A stretch of DNA of 9,563 nucleotides from Akkermansiaceae bacterium UBA2381 (GCA_002344215.1 DDSV01000053.1:3465-13027); one strand, 5' to 3'. Positions 1-7,762 are shown, counted from the first letter of the stretch. The notes: generated from the letters alone by a model not told the origin. Made by a program: numbers and translations.

Positions 1-786
1 CTGGACCCGATTTACGCCGCCAAGCTCGGCGTCAACGTCGAGGATTTGTTGGTGTCGCAGCCGGATACCGGCGAACAGGCGCTGGAAATCGCCGATATGC
101 TGGTGCGCTCGGGCGCGGTCGATACCGTGGTGATCGATTCGGTGGCGGCGCTGACGCCCAAGGCCGAAATCGAGGGCGACATGGGCGATTCCCACGTCGG
201 CTTGCAAGCCCGACTGATGAGCCAGGCGCTGCGCAAGCTCACCGCCAACATCAAGCGCTCCAATACCCTGGTCATTTTCATCAACCAGATTCGGATGAAG
301 ATCGGCGTGATGTTCGGCTCCCCGGAAACCACCACCGGCGGCAACGCCCTCAAATTTTACGCCTCGGTCCGGCTGGACATCCGCCGGATCGGCTCGATCA
401 AAAAGGGTGACGAGGTGATCGGCAACGAAACCCGCGTCAAGGTGGTCAAGAACAAGATGGCCCCGCCGTTCAAACAGGCTGAATTCGAAATCCTCTACGG
501 CGAAGGCGCCTCTCGACTGGGCGAGGTGATCGATCTCGGCGTCAAGGTCGGCCTGATCGAAAAATCCGGCGCTTGGTACAGTTGCGGCGGCGTTCGCATC
601 GGCCAGGGCAAGGACAACGCCCGCTCCTATCTCAAGGAAAATCCCGAACTGGCCCGCGAGTTGGAAACCAAGATCCGCGACCATTTCTTCAGCCGCCCCG
701 ACGCGGTGCCCGGCACGGCTGACGCAGCCGCCACCAGCGATGAGGCCGACGCGCCGGTTGCCGATGAACTGGACCCGGAACTCTGA
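1..786 (+). CDS. recA: RecA recombinase, C-terminal three quarters (5' end outside window)
   Basis: RecA forms ATP-dependent filaments on single-stranded DNA, drives strand exchange and triggers LexA cleavage. The frame is open from base 1 and stops with TGA at 784-786, giving 261 residues. The first residue matches about residue 99 of E. coli RecA, so the Walker A loop lies upstream of the window. Visible are the Walker B strand VVIDS (Asp at window residue 46), the L1/L2 DNA-binding region with INQIRMKIGVMFG and the following ETTTGGNALKF, then RVKVVKNK and the C-terminal domain ending in an Asp/Glu-rich tail. These blocks are typical of beta/gammaproteobacterial RecA. The annotated start should be sought upstream; an internal TTG at 46 is not the start. 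The last 47 bases overlap recX. The match is close over the whole length and nothing looks broken. Confidence 0.97.
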   Translation: MDPIYAAKLGVNVEDLLVSQPDTGEQALEIADMLVRSGAVDTVVIDSVAALTPKAEIEGDMGDSHVGLQARLMSQALRKLTANIKRSNTLVIFINQIRMKIGVMFGSPETTTGGNALKFYASVRLDIRRIGSIKKGDEVIGNETRVKVVKNKMAPPFKQAEFEILYGEGASRLGEVIDLGVKVGLIEKSGAWYSCGGVRIGQGKDNARSYLKENPELARELETKIRDHFFSRPDAVPGTADAAATSDEADAPVADELDPEL

Positions 787-1243
787 GAAGGCCCCCGACG
801 CCGCGCCGGCCGCGATCCGCGCCAAGGCGCTGGACTTGCTGGCCCGGCGCGAGCATTCCCGGCTGGAGTTGCGCCAGAAATTGATCCAGCGTGGCTATTC
901 GCCCGCCCAGATCGATCCGGTGCTGGATCGGTTGATCGAGGAATGCGTGCTCGACGAAAGCCGTTACGCCGAGCTTTACGCCAGTACGCGGGCTGACAAG
1001 GGCTACGGACCGTTGCGGATCGCCCGCGAACTGCGCGAGCGCGGCGTGCCGGACGACGCGGTTGCCGCCGCCCTGGCGGGACTGGCGGACGACTGGCCGC
1101 CCAAGTTGCGGGAGCTGCATCGCAAGCGATTCAAATCCCTTGTCCCCGCCGATGCCGCCGGGCGCATGGGGCAAATCCGGGTGCTGCGCCAGCACGGCTT
1201 CACCCTGGATCAGATCAAGCGCCTGTTCGAAGAACCTGTCTAA
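740..1243 (+). CDS. recX: RecX, regulatory protein of RecA
   Basis: RecX binds RecA filaments and limits their extension and activity. The product is 167 residues from ATG 740, or 159 from the in-frame ATG at 764; neither start has a clear ribosome binding site. The conserved part begins near IRAKALDLLARREHSRLELR and continues with LIQRGY, LIEECVLDESRYAELY, the GYGPLRIARELRERGV block and a C-terminal GRMGQIRVLRQHGF segment. This is the usual series of three-helix repeats at a normal RecX length. The gene overlaps the end of recA by 23 or 47 bases, which suggests translational coupling within one transcript. Leucine is often TTG or CTG, as in recA and unlike the downstream alaS. The family call is firm; the exact start is not. 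Confidence 0.92.
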   Translation: MRPTRRLPMNWTRNSEKAPDAAPAAIRAKALDLLARREHSRLELRQKLIQRGYSPAQIDPVLDRLIEECVLDESRYAELYASTRADKGYGPLRIARELRERGVPDDAVAAALAGLADDWPPKLRELHRKRFKSLVPADAAGRMGQIRVLRQHGFTLDQIKRLFEEPV

Positions 1244-1273
1244 TTCACACCCGCAACCGATTGAAGCCCGACC

Positions 1274-4033
1274 ATGACCCGCAGCGCCGAACTCCGCAAG
1301 CTCTTCCTGGATTATTTCCGTGACCGCAGCCACGAAGTGGTCGCCAGCAGCCCGCTGGTCCCGCTCAACGACAGCACGCTGTTGTTCACCAACGCGGGCA
1401 TGGTGCAGTTCAAGGACGTCTTCACCGGCAAGGAGAAGCGCCCGTACACGCGCGCGACGACCTCGCAGAAGTGCATCCGCATCAGCGGCAAGCACAACGA
1501 CCTCGAGGACGTCGGCTTCGACACCTACCACCACACGATGTTCGAGATGCTGGGCAACTGGTCCTTCGGCGATTACTTCAAAAAGGAAACGCTCACCTGG
1601 GGCTGGGAACTGCTGACCAAGGTCTGGGGCATCCCGCCCAAGCGCCTCTTCGCCACGGTTTACAACCCCGACAAGGCCAAGGGCGACCCGTCCGAATTCG
1701 ATCAGGAGGCCTACGACATCTGGGCGAAGATTTTCCAGGACGCCGGCCTCGACCCGAAGGTCCACATCGTCAACGGCAACAAGAAGGACAATTTCTGGCA
1801 GATGGGCGACACCGGCCCCTGCGGCCCGTGCTCGGAGATTCATTTCAATCTGCTGCCCGACGACAACGAGGCCGCGGGCCGCAAACTCGTGAACTCCAGC
1901 TCGCCGCGCTGCATCGAGATCTGGAACCACGTCTTCATCCAGTTCAACGCCAACGCCGACGGCACCGTCGCGCCGCTCGCCGCCAAGCACATCGACACCG
2001 GCATGGGTTTCGAGCGCGTCGCCGGCATTCACGCCACGACGAAGGGTTTTAAGGATTTCTCCGCCGAGCCGTCGAACTACAACGCCGACGTCTTCCAACC
2101 AACCTTCGACCAGATCGCCGCCCTTTCCGGCAAGACCTACACCGGCACCGTGCCGCAGACGCGCTCCGGCCTCAGCGAGCAGGAAACGGTGGACATCACC
2201 TTCCGCGTCCTCGCCGACCACGCCCGCTGCGTGAGCTGCGCCATCGCCGACGGCATCCTCCCCGGCAACGAGGGCCGCAACTACGTCATCCGCCGCATTC
2301 TCCGCCGCGGCATCATGTATGGCCGCAAGAACCTCGGCCTGAAGACCGGCGATTTCACCGCCCTCGTCGCGCCCGTCATCGAATCCCTCGGCGACGTCTT
2401 CCCCGAACTCAAGACCCAGCGCATCATGGTCGAGAAGGCCATCCGCGCGGAGGAGGAGTCGTTCGGCAAAACGCTGGATCGCGGTCTCAAGATGCTTTCA
2501 GAGCACATTTCATCATACCTTGAGACAAACAGTGCCATTAACGATTTGGCCGTGAAAGAGGGTTTAAAGTTGTCATCTAGTGATAAACACCCGAGCCCAC
2601 TTTCTGGTGAAATTGCATTCGAGCTCTACGACACCTACGGCTTTCCGCTCGACATGACCCAGCTCCTCGCCGCCGAACGCGGGCTTACCGTCGAAGTCGC
2701 CGGGTTCGAGGCTGAAATGGTAAAGCAGCGCGAGCGCGGCCGGGCGGCTCGCAAGACCGATGTCATCGTCGCCGCGACCGAGGGCGAGTCCGCAGCCGAG
2801 GCCACCGAGTTTGTCGGTTACGAAATTGATTCCACCCACGCCACGCACGCGAAGCTCGTGGACGTCGTGAAGACGGAGAAGGACACTTTCCTCGTATTCG
2901 ACCAGACGCCGTTCTACGCCGAGATGGGCGGCCAAGTCGGCGACGCCGGCCACGCCCTGATCAACGGCACGAATGTGGAGATCACGGACTGCATCAAGGA
3001 CAAGTCCGGCCGCCACCTGCACAAGGTAGCGGTCAGCGATCAGCTTTCAGCGATCAGCAAGGGCAGCGCTGTCACCCTGCAAGTTGATCTGCAACGGAGA
3101 CTGGCCATCAGCCGGCATCATTCGGCTGCGCATCTCGTGCATTGGGCGCTGCGCAAGATGCTGGGCACGCATGTCCGCCAGTTCGGCACGCACAAAACGC
3201 CCGACCGCCTGCGGTTCGACTTCACGCATTTCGAAGGCCTCACCGCCGCGCAGATCAAGGAGTGCGAGCAGCTCATCAACGCCAAGGTGCTGGAGAACGC
3301 GCCGGTCGTCACCGGCGAGATCGAATACGCGAAGAAGCCCGACGACGTGCTCGCGTTCTTCGGCGACAAATACGGCAAGTATGTCCGCCTCGTGGACATC
3401 GGCGGCTACTCCAAGGAGCTCTGCGGCGGCACGCACGTCGGCCGCACGGCCGAGATCGGCCTGATCAAGATCACCGCCGAGATGGCCATCGCCGCCGGCA
3501 CCCGCCGCATCGAGGCCGTCGCCGGCCAGGCCGCCTATGACTTCGTCGCCCACGAGGAAGCCGCGCTGAAGGCCGTGAACGCCCGCCTCAACGCCGGCAC
3601 CCACGACGTCGCCGCCAAGCTCGAAGCCCTGCTCAACCACCAGAAGGAAATTGAAAAGAAGCTGAAGGCCTTCGAGGCCAAGGCCTCGGCCGGGCTCGCC
3701 GAGGAACTCGCCGCCAAACCCGTCGAAAAAGATGGACTGAAGTGGGTTTCCGCGGTTGTCACCGCCGAGAACCAGGACGCGCTCCGCTCGCTCGGCAGCC
3801 AGGTGCTGCACAAGGTCGGCACCGGTGCCGTCGTGCAACTCGGCGCCCTCTTCGACGGCAAGGTCGCGCTCGTAGCCTACTGCTCGCCCGAAGCCATCAA
3901 GGCCGGTCAGGCCGCCGGCAAGCTCATCGGCGCCCTCGCCGGCAAGCTCGGCGGCAAGGGCGGCGGCAAACCCGACTACGCCCAGGGCGGCGGCGGCGAC
4001 GCCGCCAAGCTCGCCGACGCGCTGAAGCTGTAG
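1274..4033 (+). CDS. alaS: Alanyl-tRNA synthetase
   Basis: This enzyme charges tRNA-Ala with alanine and hydrolyses mischarged Ser/Gly-tRNA-Ala in the cytoplasm. The protein is 919 residues, longer than the usual roughly 875. The N-terminal class II catalytic core shows TNAGM (39-43), GKHNDLEDVG, HHTMFEMLGNWSFGDYF, DTGPCGPCSE and motif 3 DTGMGFER (241-248). The editing domain has its zinc ligands: His616 and His620 in HSAAH, Cys717 and His721 in CGGTH. The C-terminal domain ends with the GGKGGGKPDYAQGGG block. YHHTMFEMLGNWSFGDYFKK and the IEIWNHVFIQFNANADGT block recall Verrucomicrobiota/Bacteroidota enzymes. The ATG lies 30 bases after recX with no clear ribosome binding site. Two in-frame patches look inserted: residues about 407-449 (low GC) and 586-596 (heptamer repeat). 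All key motifs remain, so the enzyme is probably active. Confidence 0.97.
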   Translation: MTRSAELRKLFLDYFRDRSHEVVASSPLVPLNDSTLLFTNAGMVQFKDVFTGKEKRPYTRATTSQKCIRISGKHNDLEDVGFDTYHHTMFEMLGNWSFGDYFKKETLTWGWELLTKVWGIPPKRLFATVYNPDKAKGDPSEFDQEAYDIWAKIFQDAGLDPKVHIVNGNKKDNFWQMGDTGPCGPCSEIHFNLLPDDNEAAGRKLVNSSSPRCIEIWNHVFIQFNANADGTVAPLAAKHIDTGMGFERVAGIHATTKGFKDFSAEPSNYNADVFQPTFDQIAALSGKTYTGTVPQTRSGLSEQETVDITFRVLADHARCVSCAIADGILPGNEGRNYVIRRILRRGIMYGRKNLGLKTGDFTALVAPVIESLGDVFPELKTQRIMVEKAIRAEEESFGKTLDRGLKMLSEHISSYLETNSAINDLAVKEGLKLSSSDKHPSPLSGEIAFELYDTYGFPLDMTQLLAAERGLTVEVAGFEAEMVKQRERGRAARKTDVIVAATEGESAAEATEFVGYEIDSTHATHAKLVDVVKTEKDTFLVFDQTPFYAEMGGQVGDAGHALINGTNVEITDCIKDKSGRHLHKVAVSDQLSAISKGSAVTLQVDLQRRLAISRHHSAAHLVHWALRKMLGTHVRQFGTHKTPDRLRFDFTHFEGLTAAQIKECEQLINAKVLENAPVVTGEIEYAKKPDDVLAFFGDKYGKYVRLVDIGGYSKELCGGTHVGRTAEIGLIKITAEMAIAAGTRRIEAVAGQAAYDFVAHEEAALKAVNARLNAGTHDVAAKLEALLNHQKEIEKKLKAFEAKASAGLAEELAAKPVEKDGLKWVSAVVTAENQDALRSLGSQVLHKVGTGAVVQLGALFDGKVALVAYCSPEAIKAGQAAGKLIGALAGKLGGKGGGKPDYAQGGGGDAAKLADALKL
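2491..2620 (+). other. Low-GC in-frame insertion-like patch inside alaS
   Basis: This 130-base stretch has 55 G or C bases (42%), while the flanking alaS is clearly GC-rich. It encodes roughly residues 407-449, between the conserved GKTLDRGLKML and GEIAFELYDTYGFPLD blocks. The codons are unlike the rest of the gene (CTT, TCA, ATT, TTA, AGT, GAT, ACA). The same interval in E. coli AlaRS is about 20 residues shorter, so extra residues appear to be present. The reading frame is kept. The stretch may be a captured short element or a poorly constrained loop that has drifted. No transposon ends are visible. Confidence 0.7.
3033..3060 (+). repeat. Heptamer tandem repeat (TCAGCNN, four units) inside alaS
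   Basis: Four consecutive units read TCAGCGA, TCAGCTT, TCAGCGA and TCAGCAA with no interruption. In the alaS frame they encode VSDQLSAISK (about residues 587-596), a loop just before the editing-domain HSAAH zinc motif. Heptamer repeats of this TCAGC type usually lie between genes, where translation of one frame gives QLSAIS-like peptides. Finding one within a core housekeeping gene is unusual. Confidence 0.75.
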
Positions 4034-4067
4034 GGCATTAAAGCAACCCTTGTAGCCCTCGCCCTGT

Positions 4068-4107
4068 GGCGCGGTAGCGCCGGTAGGGTCCGCTCTCCGA
4101 GCGGACC
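4068..4107. repeat. Two adjacent GC-rich palindromes in the alaS/ilvA convergent gap
   Basis: The first palindrome is GGCGC-ggta-GCGCC at 4068-4081. The second is GGTCCGCT-ctccg-AGCGGACC at 4087-4107, a perfect 8 bp stem with a 5-base loop. They lie between two genes that converge, 35 bases after the alaS stop, so they could end or stabilise transcripts from either side. No T-run follows on either strand, so this is not a classic intrinsic terminator. The look is that of a dispersed palindromic (REP-like) unit; copy number elsewhere cannot be seen here. The rest of the 161-base gap (4034-4194) shows no gene. Confidence 0.6.
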
Positions 4108-4194
4108 GCGGCCTGCCCGGAGGTCAGGGCCTGCCTGTCCGTGTCTGCGACATTTTTAAAACGCTGCAGGTGGTCGGCGTTACCGCCCTGCCGC

Positions 4195-5703
4195 TCAACG
4201 CAGGAAAAGCTTGTAGGCCGGGTTTTCGCTTTCGTCCCAATACCGGTAGCCGAGGCGCTGCAAAAATTTCTGGAGCGCCCCCTGCTCGCTTGCCGGCACC
4301 TGCAGGCCCGCGAGCACGCGTCCGTAGTCAGCGCCGTGGTTGCGGTAGTGGAAGAGGCTGATGTTCCAGGCCGGCGGCATTGCGTTGAGAAAGGCCATCA
4401 GCGCACCCGGCCGCTCGGGGAACTCGAAGCGGTAAAGCCGCTCGTTCGCGGCCAGCGGCGAGCGCCCGCCCACGAGGTGCCGGATGTGGAGCTTGGCCAT
4501 CTCGTCGCCGGTCAGGTCGAGCGTCTTGAAACCGTGCCGGGTGAAGTGCGCGGCGATCTTCGCGCTCTCCCCGCGCCCGGCGGTCTGGATCCCCACGAAG
4601 ATGTGCGCCTCCCGTGCGTCGGCGATGCGGTAGTTGAACTCCGTCACGCTGCGGCGGCCGACGAGCTCGCAGAATTTTTTCAGGCTCCCCGGCCCCTCCG
4701 GGATCGTGACGGCGAGCACGGCCTCGCGGTGCTCGCCGATCTCGGCGCGCTCGGCGATGAACCTCAGCCGGTCGAAATTGAGATTCGCGCCACAGGCCAC
4801 GGCGATCAGCGTTTCACCCTTGAGGCGCTGCCGCTCGACGTAGGCCTTCGCGCCGGCGATGGCCAGCGCGCCGGCCGGCTCCAGCACTGCGCGTGTGTCC
4901 TCGAAGACGTCCTTCGTCGCCGCGCAGATGTCGTCGGTGTCCACCAGAATGACCTCGTCGAGGTGTTTTTTGCAGAGCCGGAAGGTCTCCTCGCCGACTT
5001 CGCGCACCGCGACGCCGTCGGCGAAGAGCCCGGCGTGCGCCAGCTTCACGCGGCGGCCCGCCGCCAGCGAATCATGCATGGCCGCCGAATCGCGCGGCTC
5101 GACGCCGATCACCTTCACCTCCGGCCGCACCCGCTTGACGCAGGCCGCCACGCCCGCCGCCAGCCCGCCGCCGCCCACGGCCACGAAGATCGCATGCAGC
5201 GGCCCCTGGTGCTGCCGCAGGATTTCCAGGGCGATGGTCCCCTGGCCCGCGATCACGTCGGGATCGTCAAAGGGATGGACGAAGGTCAGGCGGTCGCGCT
5301 TCGCCAGCTCGCGCGCGTGGGCGTAGGCCTCGTCATAGGAATCGCCATGCAGCACGACCTCGCCGCCGCGCGCCTTCACGGCATGGATTTTCACCTGCGG
5401 GGTCGTCACGGGCATGACGATGACCGCGCGGGTGCCGAGCCGTTTGGCGGCGAGGGCCACGCCCTGCGCATGGTTGCCCGCCGAGGCGCACACGACGCCG
5501 CGCGCCAGCTCGGCCGCGGAGAGCTGCGCCATCTTGTTGAAGGCGCCGCGCAGCTTGAAGGAGAACACGCTCTGCATGTCCTCGCGCTTCAGGAGCAGGG
5601 TGTTGTTGAGCCGGGCCGAGAGCGTGGCCGCCTTTTCCAACGGTGTCTCGCGCGCCACGTCATAGACGCGGGCGGTGAGGATTTTTTGCAGATAGTCGGT
5701 CAT
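4195..5703 (-). CDS. ilvA: Biosynthetic threonine deaminase (threonine ammonia-lyase)
   Basis: IlvA is a PLP enzyme that turns threonine into 2-oxobutanoate and ammonia, the first step of isoleucine synthesis. From ATG 5703 it has 502 residues, near the 514 of E. coli IlvA. Visible are the PLP lysine in SFKLRGA (Lys50), SAGNHAQG (74-81), the glycine-rich phosphate loop VGGGGLAAG (176-184), GLFADGVAV, and two C-terminal ACT-type regulatory domains (about 325-410 and 420-500) with SVTEFNYR, VGGR and NISLFHYRNHGADYGRVL. Two ACT domains mark the long, isoleucine-inhibited biosynthetic form, not the short catabolic TdcB. An in-frame ATG at 5721 is an alternative start: it has GAGG a few bases upstream, but that lies in a palindrome. 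The open frame reaches 5826, into btuB, and that extension is not credible. It follows btuB on the same strand after 110 bases. Confidence 0.96.
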   Translation of the reverse strand: MTDYLQKILTARVYDVARETPLEKAATLSARLNNTLLLKREDMQSVFSFKLRGAFNKMAQLSAAELARGVVCASAGNHAQGVALAAKRLGTRAVIVMPVTTPQVKIHAVKARGGEVVLHGDSYDEAYAHARELAKRDRLTFVHPFDDPDVIAGQGTIALEILRQHQGPLHAIFVAVGGGGLAAGVAACVKRVRPEVKVIGVEPRDSAAMHDSLAAGRRVKLAHAGLFADGVAVREVGEETFRLCKKHLDEVILVDTDDICAATKDVFEDTRAVLEPAGALAIAGAKAYVERQRLKGETLIAVACGANLNFDRLRFIAERAEIGEHREAVLAVTIPEGPGSLKKFCELVGRRSVTEFNYRIADAREAHIFVGIQTAGRGESAKIAAHFTRHGFKTLDLTGDEMAKLHIRHLVGGRSPLAANERLYRFEFPERPGALMAFLNAMPPAWNISLFHYRNHGADYGRVLAGLQVPASEQGALQKFLQRLGYRYWDESENPAYKLFLR

Positions 5704-5721
5704 GGCGGCGGCCGGAGGCAT

Positions 5722-5738
5722 ACCCCCTCGGAGGGGGT
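5722..5738. repeat. Perfect 8 bp palindrome just upstream of ilvA
   Basis: ACCCCCTC and GAGGGGGT flank a single central base. The element lies 19-35 bases upstream of the preferred ilvA start and ends next to the alternative start at 5721. In RNA it would form a short, very stable GC hairpin that could hinder ribosomes or mark the 3' end of the btuB transcript; no T-run follows. Read on the - strand, its centre shares the CTCCGAG core with the palindrome at 4087-4107. A dispersed repeat is as likely as a regulatory site. Confidence 0.5.
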
Positions 5739-5813
5739 GGTGTTGCCAGCCGACCGCCGGGTTGTCGATGCGGAATTTCCTTATGACAAAACCTGCCGCC
5801 GGCGGAGCCGCCC

Positions 5814-7688
5814 TTAAAACCGCCACTCCAGCCCGGCGAAGGCGCCGCGGCCCGGCTGCGGGTAGCCGTGCACCTCCGCATAACCCTCGTCGAACAGGTT
5901 CTCGACCCGGAGGCGCAGGGTAAGCCGCTCATGGAACTGCCAGGCGGCATAAAGCCGCGCGACCGCGTAGTCCTCCGCGTCGATCGTGGCGAAGGTCGCG
6001 GCATGCACGTCCCGGCGTTTCGCCGCCCAGCGCACGCCGGCGCCGGCGCTGAAGCCGCCGCCGAAATCGCGCCAGAGGTCGGCGTTGCCGCTGTGCCGGG
6101 GCCGCCGCAGCAGGCGGATGTTTTGCGTGAGGTTGTCGGCCTCGAGGTAGGTGTAGGCCAGCCGCAGGGTCGTCGCCGCCGACAAGGTCAGGTCGGTCTT
6201 CAGTTCGAGCCCACGGGTGCGCGCCCGCTCGACGTTGGCCGTCGTGCCGGGAAACACGCCGAAATCGAAAATGATCAGGTCGCGGAAACGGTTCTCGAAC
6301 CAGGTCGCGCTCACGGTGCCGCGATTGTCGGCGAGATAATAGTCGAAGCCCGCATCCCAGCCGCGCGACTTTTCCGGCCGCAGGCCGGGGTTGCCCACGT
6401 AGAAGGGGCTCTGCCCGTAGAGGTCGAGGAAGCCCGGCGATCGGAAGGCCGTGCCGTGGGTCGCGCGCAGCTTCAGGCGCCGGTCCGCCACCAGCCACGC
6501 CGCCGTCACGCGCCCGGTCGTCGCCCGACCAAAGGTGTCGAAATCATCGCGGCGCAGTCCGGCCGTGAGGAACACGTTCTCCGCGGGCGTGAACTCGTCC
6601 TGCACAAAAAACGCAATCAGCTCCTGGCTTTCATCAATGGCGCCAAACCCGGTGTTCACCGTCCGGTTGGCCTCGGCGGTCAGGCCGGCGGTCACCCGGT
6701 GCCGGTCCCGGCCCGTGTAGGTGTTCTGCCAGTCGAGCACCCCGCGGCGGTTCTTCACCACGGTGAACGACGTGCCGGCCGCGCCCGGGCTCTCGGCGAC
6801 AAAGCGCCGGTGCTGCCCGCCGAGCATGATGCGCGAACGCCAGTCCGTGCCGGGCGCGAACTCGGCAAAGACCGTCGCCAGCAGGTTGCTCTCGCGCTCT
6901 TCGTTGTCGGGATCGTTCGCCCCGAAACCGATCGCCGGTCCCGGCGAGCCGTAGACGCCGTGAAACCAGCGCAGCGTGCCGCCGACGGCTGTGCGTTCGT
7001 TCACGTTGCGGTCGAGCCGGAGGACGACGTTGGCACTGTCGAAGGCGTTGTTCACGCGCTCATTGTCAGTGTGGCCGCCCTGCACGGAAAAGGCGTAGGC
7101 GTTCGCGCCGCGCTCGCCCTGCGCCATCAGCCGGCCCTGCACGGTGCTGAAGGAGCCCGCCTCAACGTTTATCGCGGCCGTGGGCGCACCTGCGCCGCGT
7201 TGGGCACGCAGCGCGATCACGCCGCCCATCGCCTCGCCGCCATAGAGCGTGCTCTGGGGACCGTGGGCGATTTCCAAGCTGTCGCAGGCGCCCACGCAGG
7301 CGCCGCCGAGAAAGACGGCATAGTCGGTGTTGGGATCGTTCAGCCGCAGACCGTCCACCAGGAAGAGCGTCTGGTTGGAATTCGTCCCGCGCAGGAACAG
7401 CGAGGTGATGCCGCCGGGCACACCCGAGGCGGCCGTGATCGCGCCGGGCGCGAGGCCGAGCGCCTCGGCGAAGGAATTGATCTGCCGGCGCGCCAGCTCG
7501 GCGGCGGTGATGACCTCGGTCGCGGTGCCGAGGGTGCGGACCGGGGCCGGCGTGCGCGTGGCGGTCGTGACGACCGGCTCGAGTTCGATCGGCAACGCGG
7601 CCTGGCCGCGGAGCAGACCCGGTGCGAGGAGCGCACCGAACAGGATGAGGCAGGATCCCGGAAGGCGGGACCGAAATGACGTGGGCAT
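5814..7688 (-). CDS. btuB: TonB-dependent outer-membrane receptor, probable vitamin B12 transporter
   Basis: The protein is a 624-residue outer-membrane receptor that should import cobalamin using TonB energy. It begins with a signal peptide: basic start MPTSFRSR, hydrophobic CLILFGALLAPGLL, likely cleavage after GQA at residue 30. A TonB-box-like EPVVTTATR (37-45) follows, then a plug domain (about 46-165) with SLFLRGTNSNQTLFLVDGLRLND and IAHGPQSTLYGGEAMGGVI. The rest is a beta barrel with alternating aromatic strands, NPGLRPEKS, the RVENLFDEGYAEVHGYP block near the end and the terminal GLEWRF, whose final Phe is the usual outer-membrane insertion signal. Start 7688 is chosen because the signal peptide begins there; the frame stays open to 7928 but runs into the riboswitch. 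The plug resembles E. coli BtuB, and the upstream cobalamin riboswitch supports the substrate. Another corrinoid is possible. Cys131 and Cys135 in the plug are unusual. Confidence 0.9.
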   Translation of the reverse strand: MPTSFRSRLPGSCLILFGALLAPGLLRGQAALPIELEPVVTTATRTPAPVRTLGTATEVITAAELARRQINSFAEALGLAPGAITAASGVPGGITSLFLRGTNSNQTLFLVDGLRLNDPNTDYAVFLGGACVGACDSLEIAHGPQSTLYGGEAMGGVIALRAQRGAGAPTAAINVEAGSFSTVQGRLMAQGERGANAYAFSVQGGHTDNERVNNAFDSANVVLRLDRNVNERTAVGGTLRWFHGVYGSPGPAIGFGANDPDNEERESNLLATVFAEFAPGTDWRSRIMLGGQHRRFVAESPGAAGTSFTVVKNRRGVLDWQNTYTGRDRHRVTAGLTAEANRTVNTGFGAIDESQELIAFFVQDEFTPAENVFLTAGLRRDDFDTFGRATTGRVTAAWLVADRRLKLRATHGTAFRSPGFLDLYGQSPFYVGNPGLRPEKSRGWDAGFDYYLADNRGTVSATWFENRFRDLIIFDFGVFPGTTANVERARTRGLELKTDLTLSAATTLRLAYTYLEADNLTQNIRLLRRPRHSGNADLWRDFGGGFSAGAGVRWAAKRRDVHAATFATIDAEDYAVARLYAAWQFHERLTLRLRVENLFDEGYAEVHGYPQPGRGAFAGLEWRF

Positions 7689-7737
7689 GGATTGTCTGCG
7701 GTTTGACGGGGCAAGAGCAGACCACCCGCCCGCACAA

Positions 7738-7762
7738 CCGCGTCCCGCCAAGGCGGACGCGG
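7738..7762 (-). promoter_or_regulatory. Strong hairpin between riboswitch and btuB start, candidate expression platform
   Basis: In the btuB leader, CCGCGTCC pairs with GGACGCGG, with a further GCC/GGC pairing inside and one bulged G. It lies about 50 bases before the btuB start and about 100 bases after the riboswitch core. A smaller hairpin, CCCGC-loop-GCGGG (7826-7839), lies between them. Such hairpins commonly switch expression after an aptamer. There is no U-run after it, so Rho-dependent or translational control is at least as likely as intrinsic termination. The assignment to the platform is inference from position and stability. Confidence 0.45.

Noticed and set aside
689..2221. Long open frame antisense to recA, recX and alaS
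   Set aside because: It mirrors three well-recognised genes, has low-complexity Ala/Gly/Val/Arg composition and no known domain. GC-rich codon bias produces such open antisense frames.
4068..4107. Classic Rho-independent terminator for alaS
   Set aside because: The stems are convincing, but no T-run follows on either strand, so only a palindromic repeat is claimed.
4141..5817. Long + strand frame opposite ilvA, and similar frames opposite btuB (5868-7679) and the first metH gene (8155-9348, - strand)
   Set aside because: Each is an exact shadow of a gene with conserved catalytic or structural motifs; the translations show no family features.
5704..5826. N-terminal extension of IlvA to 5826
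   Set aside because: It would overlap the btuB stop codon and add residues not found in threonine deaminases; the region holds a palindrome instead.
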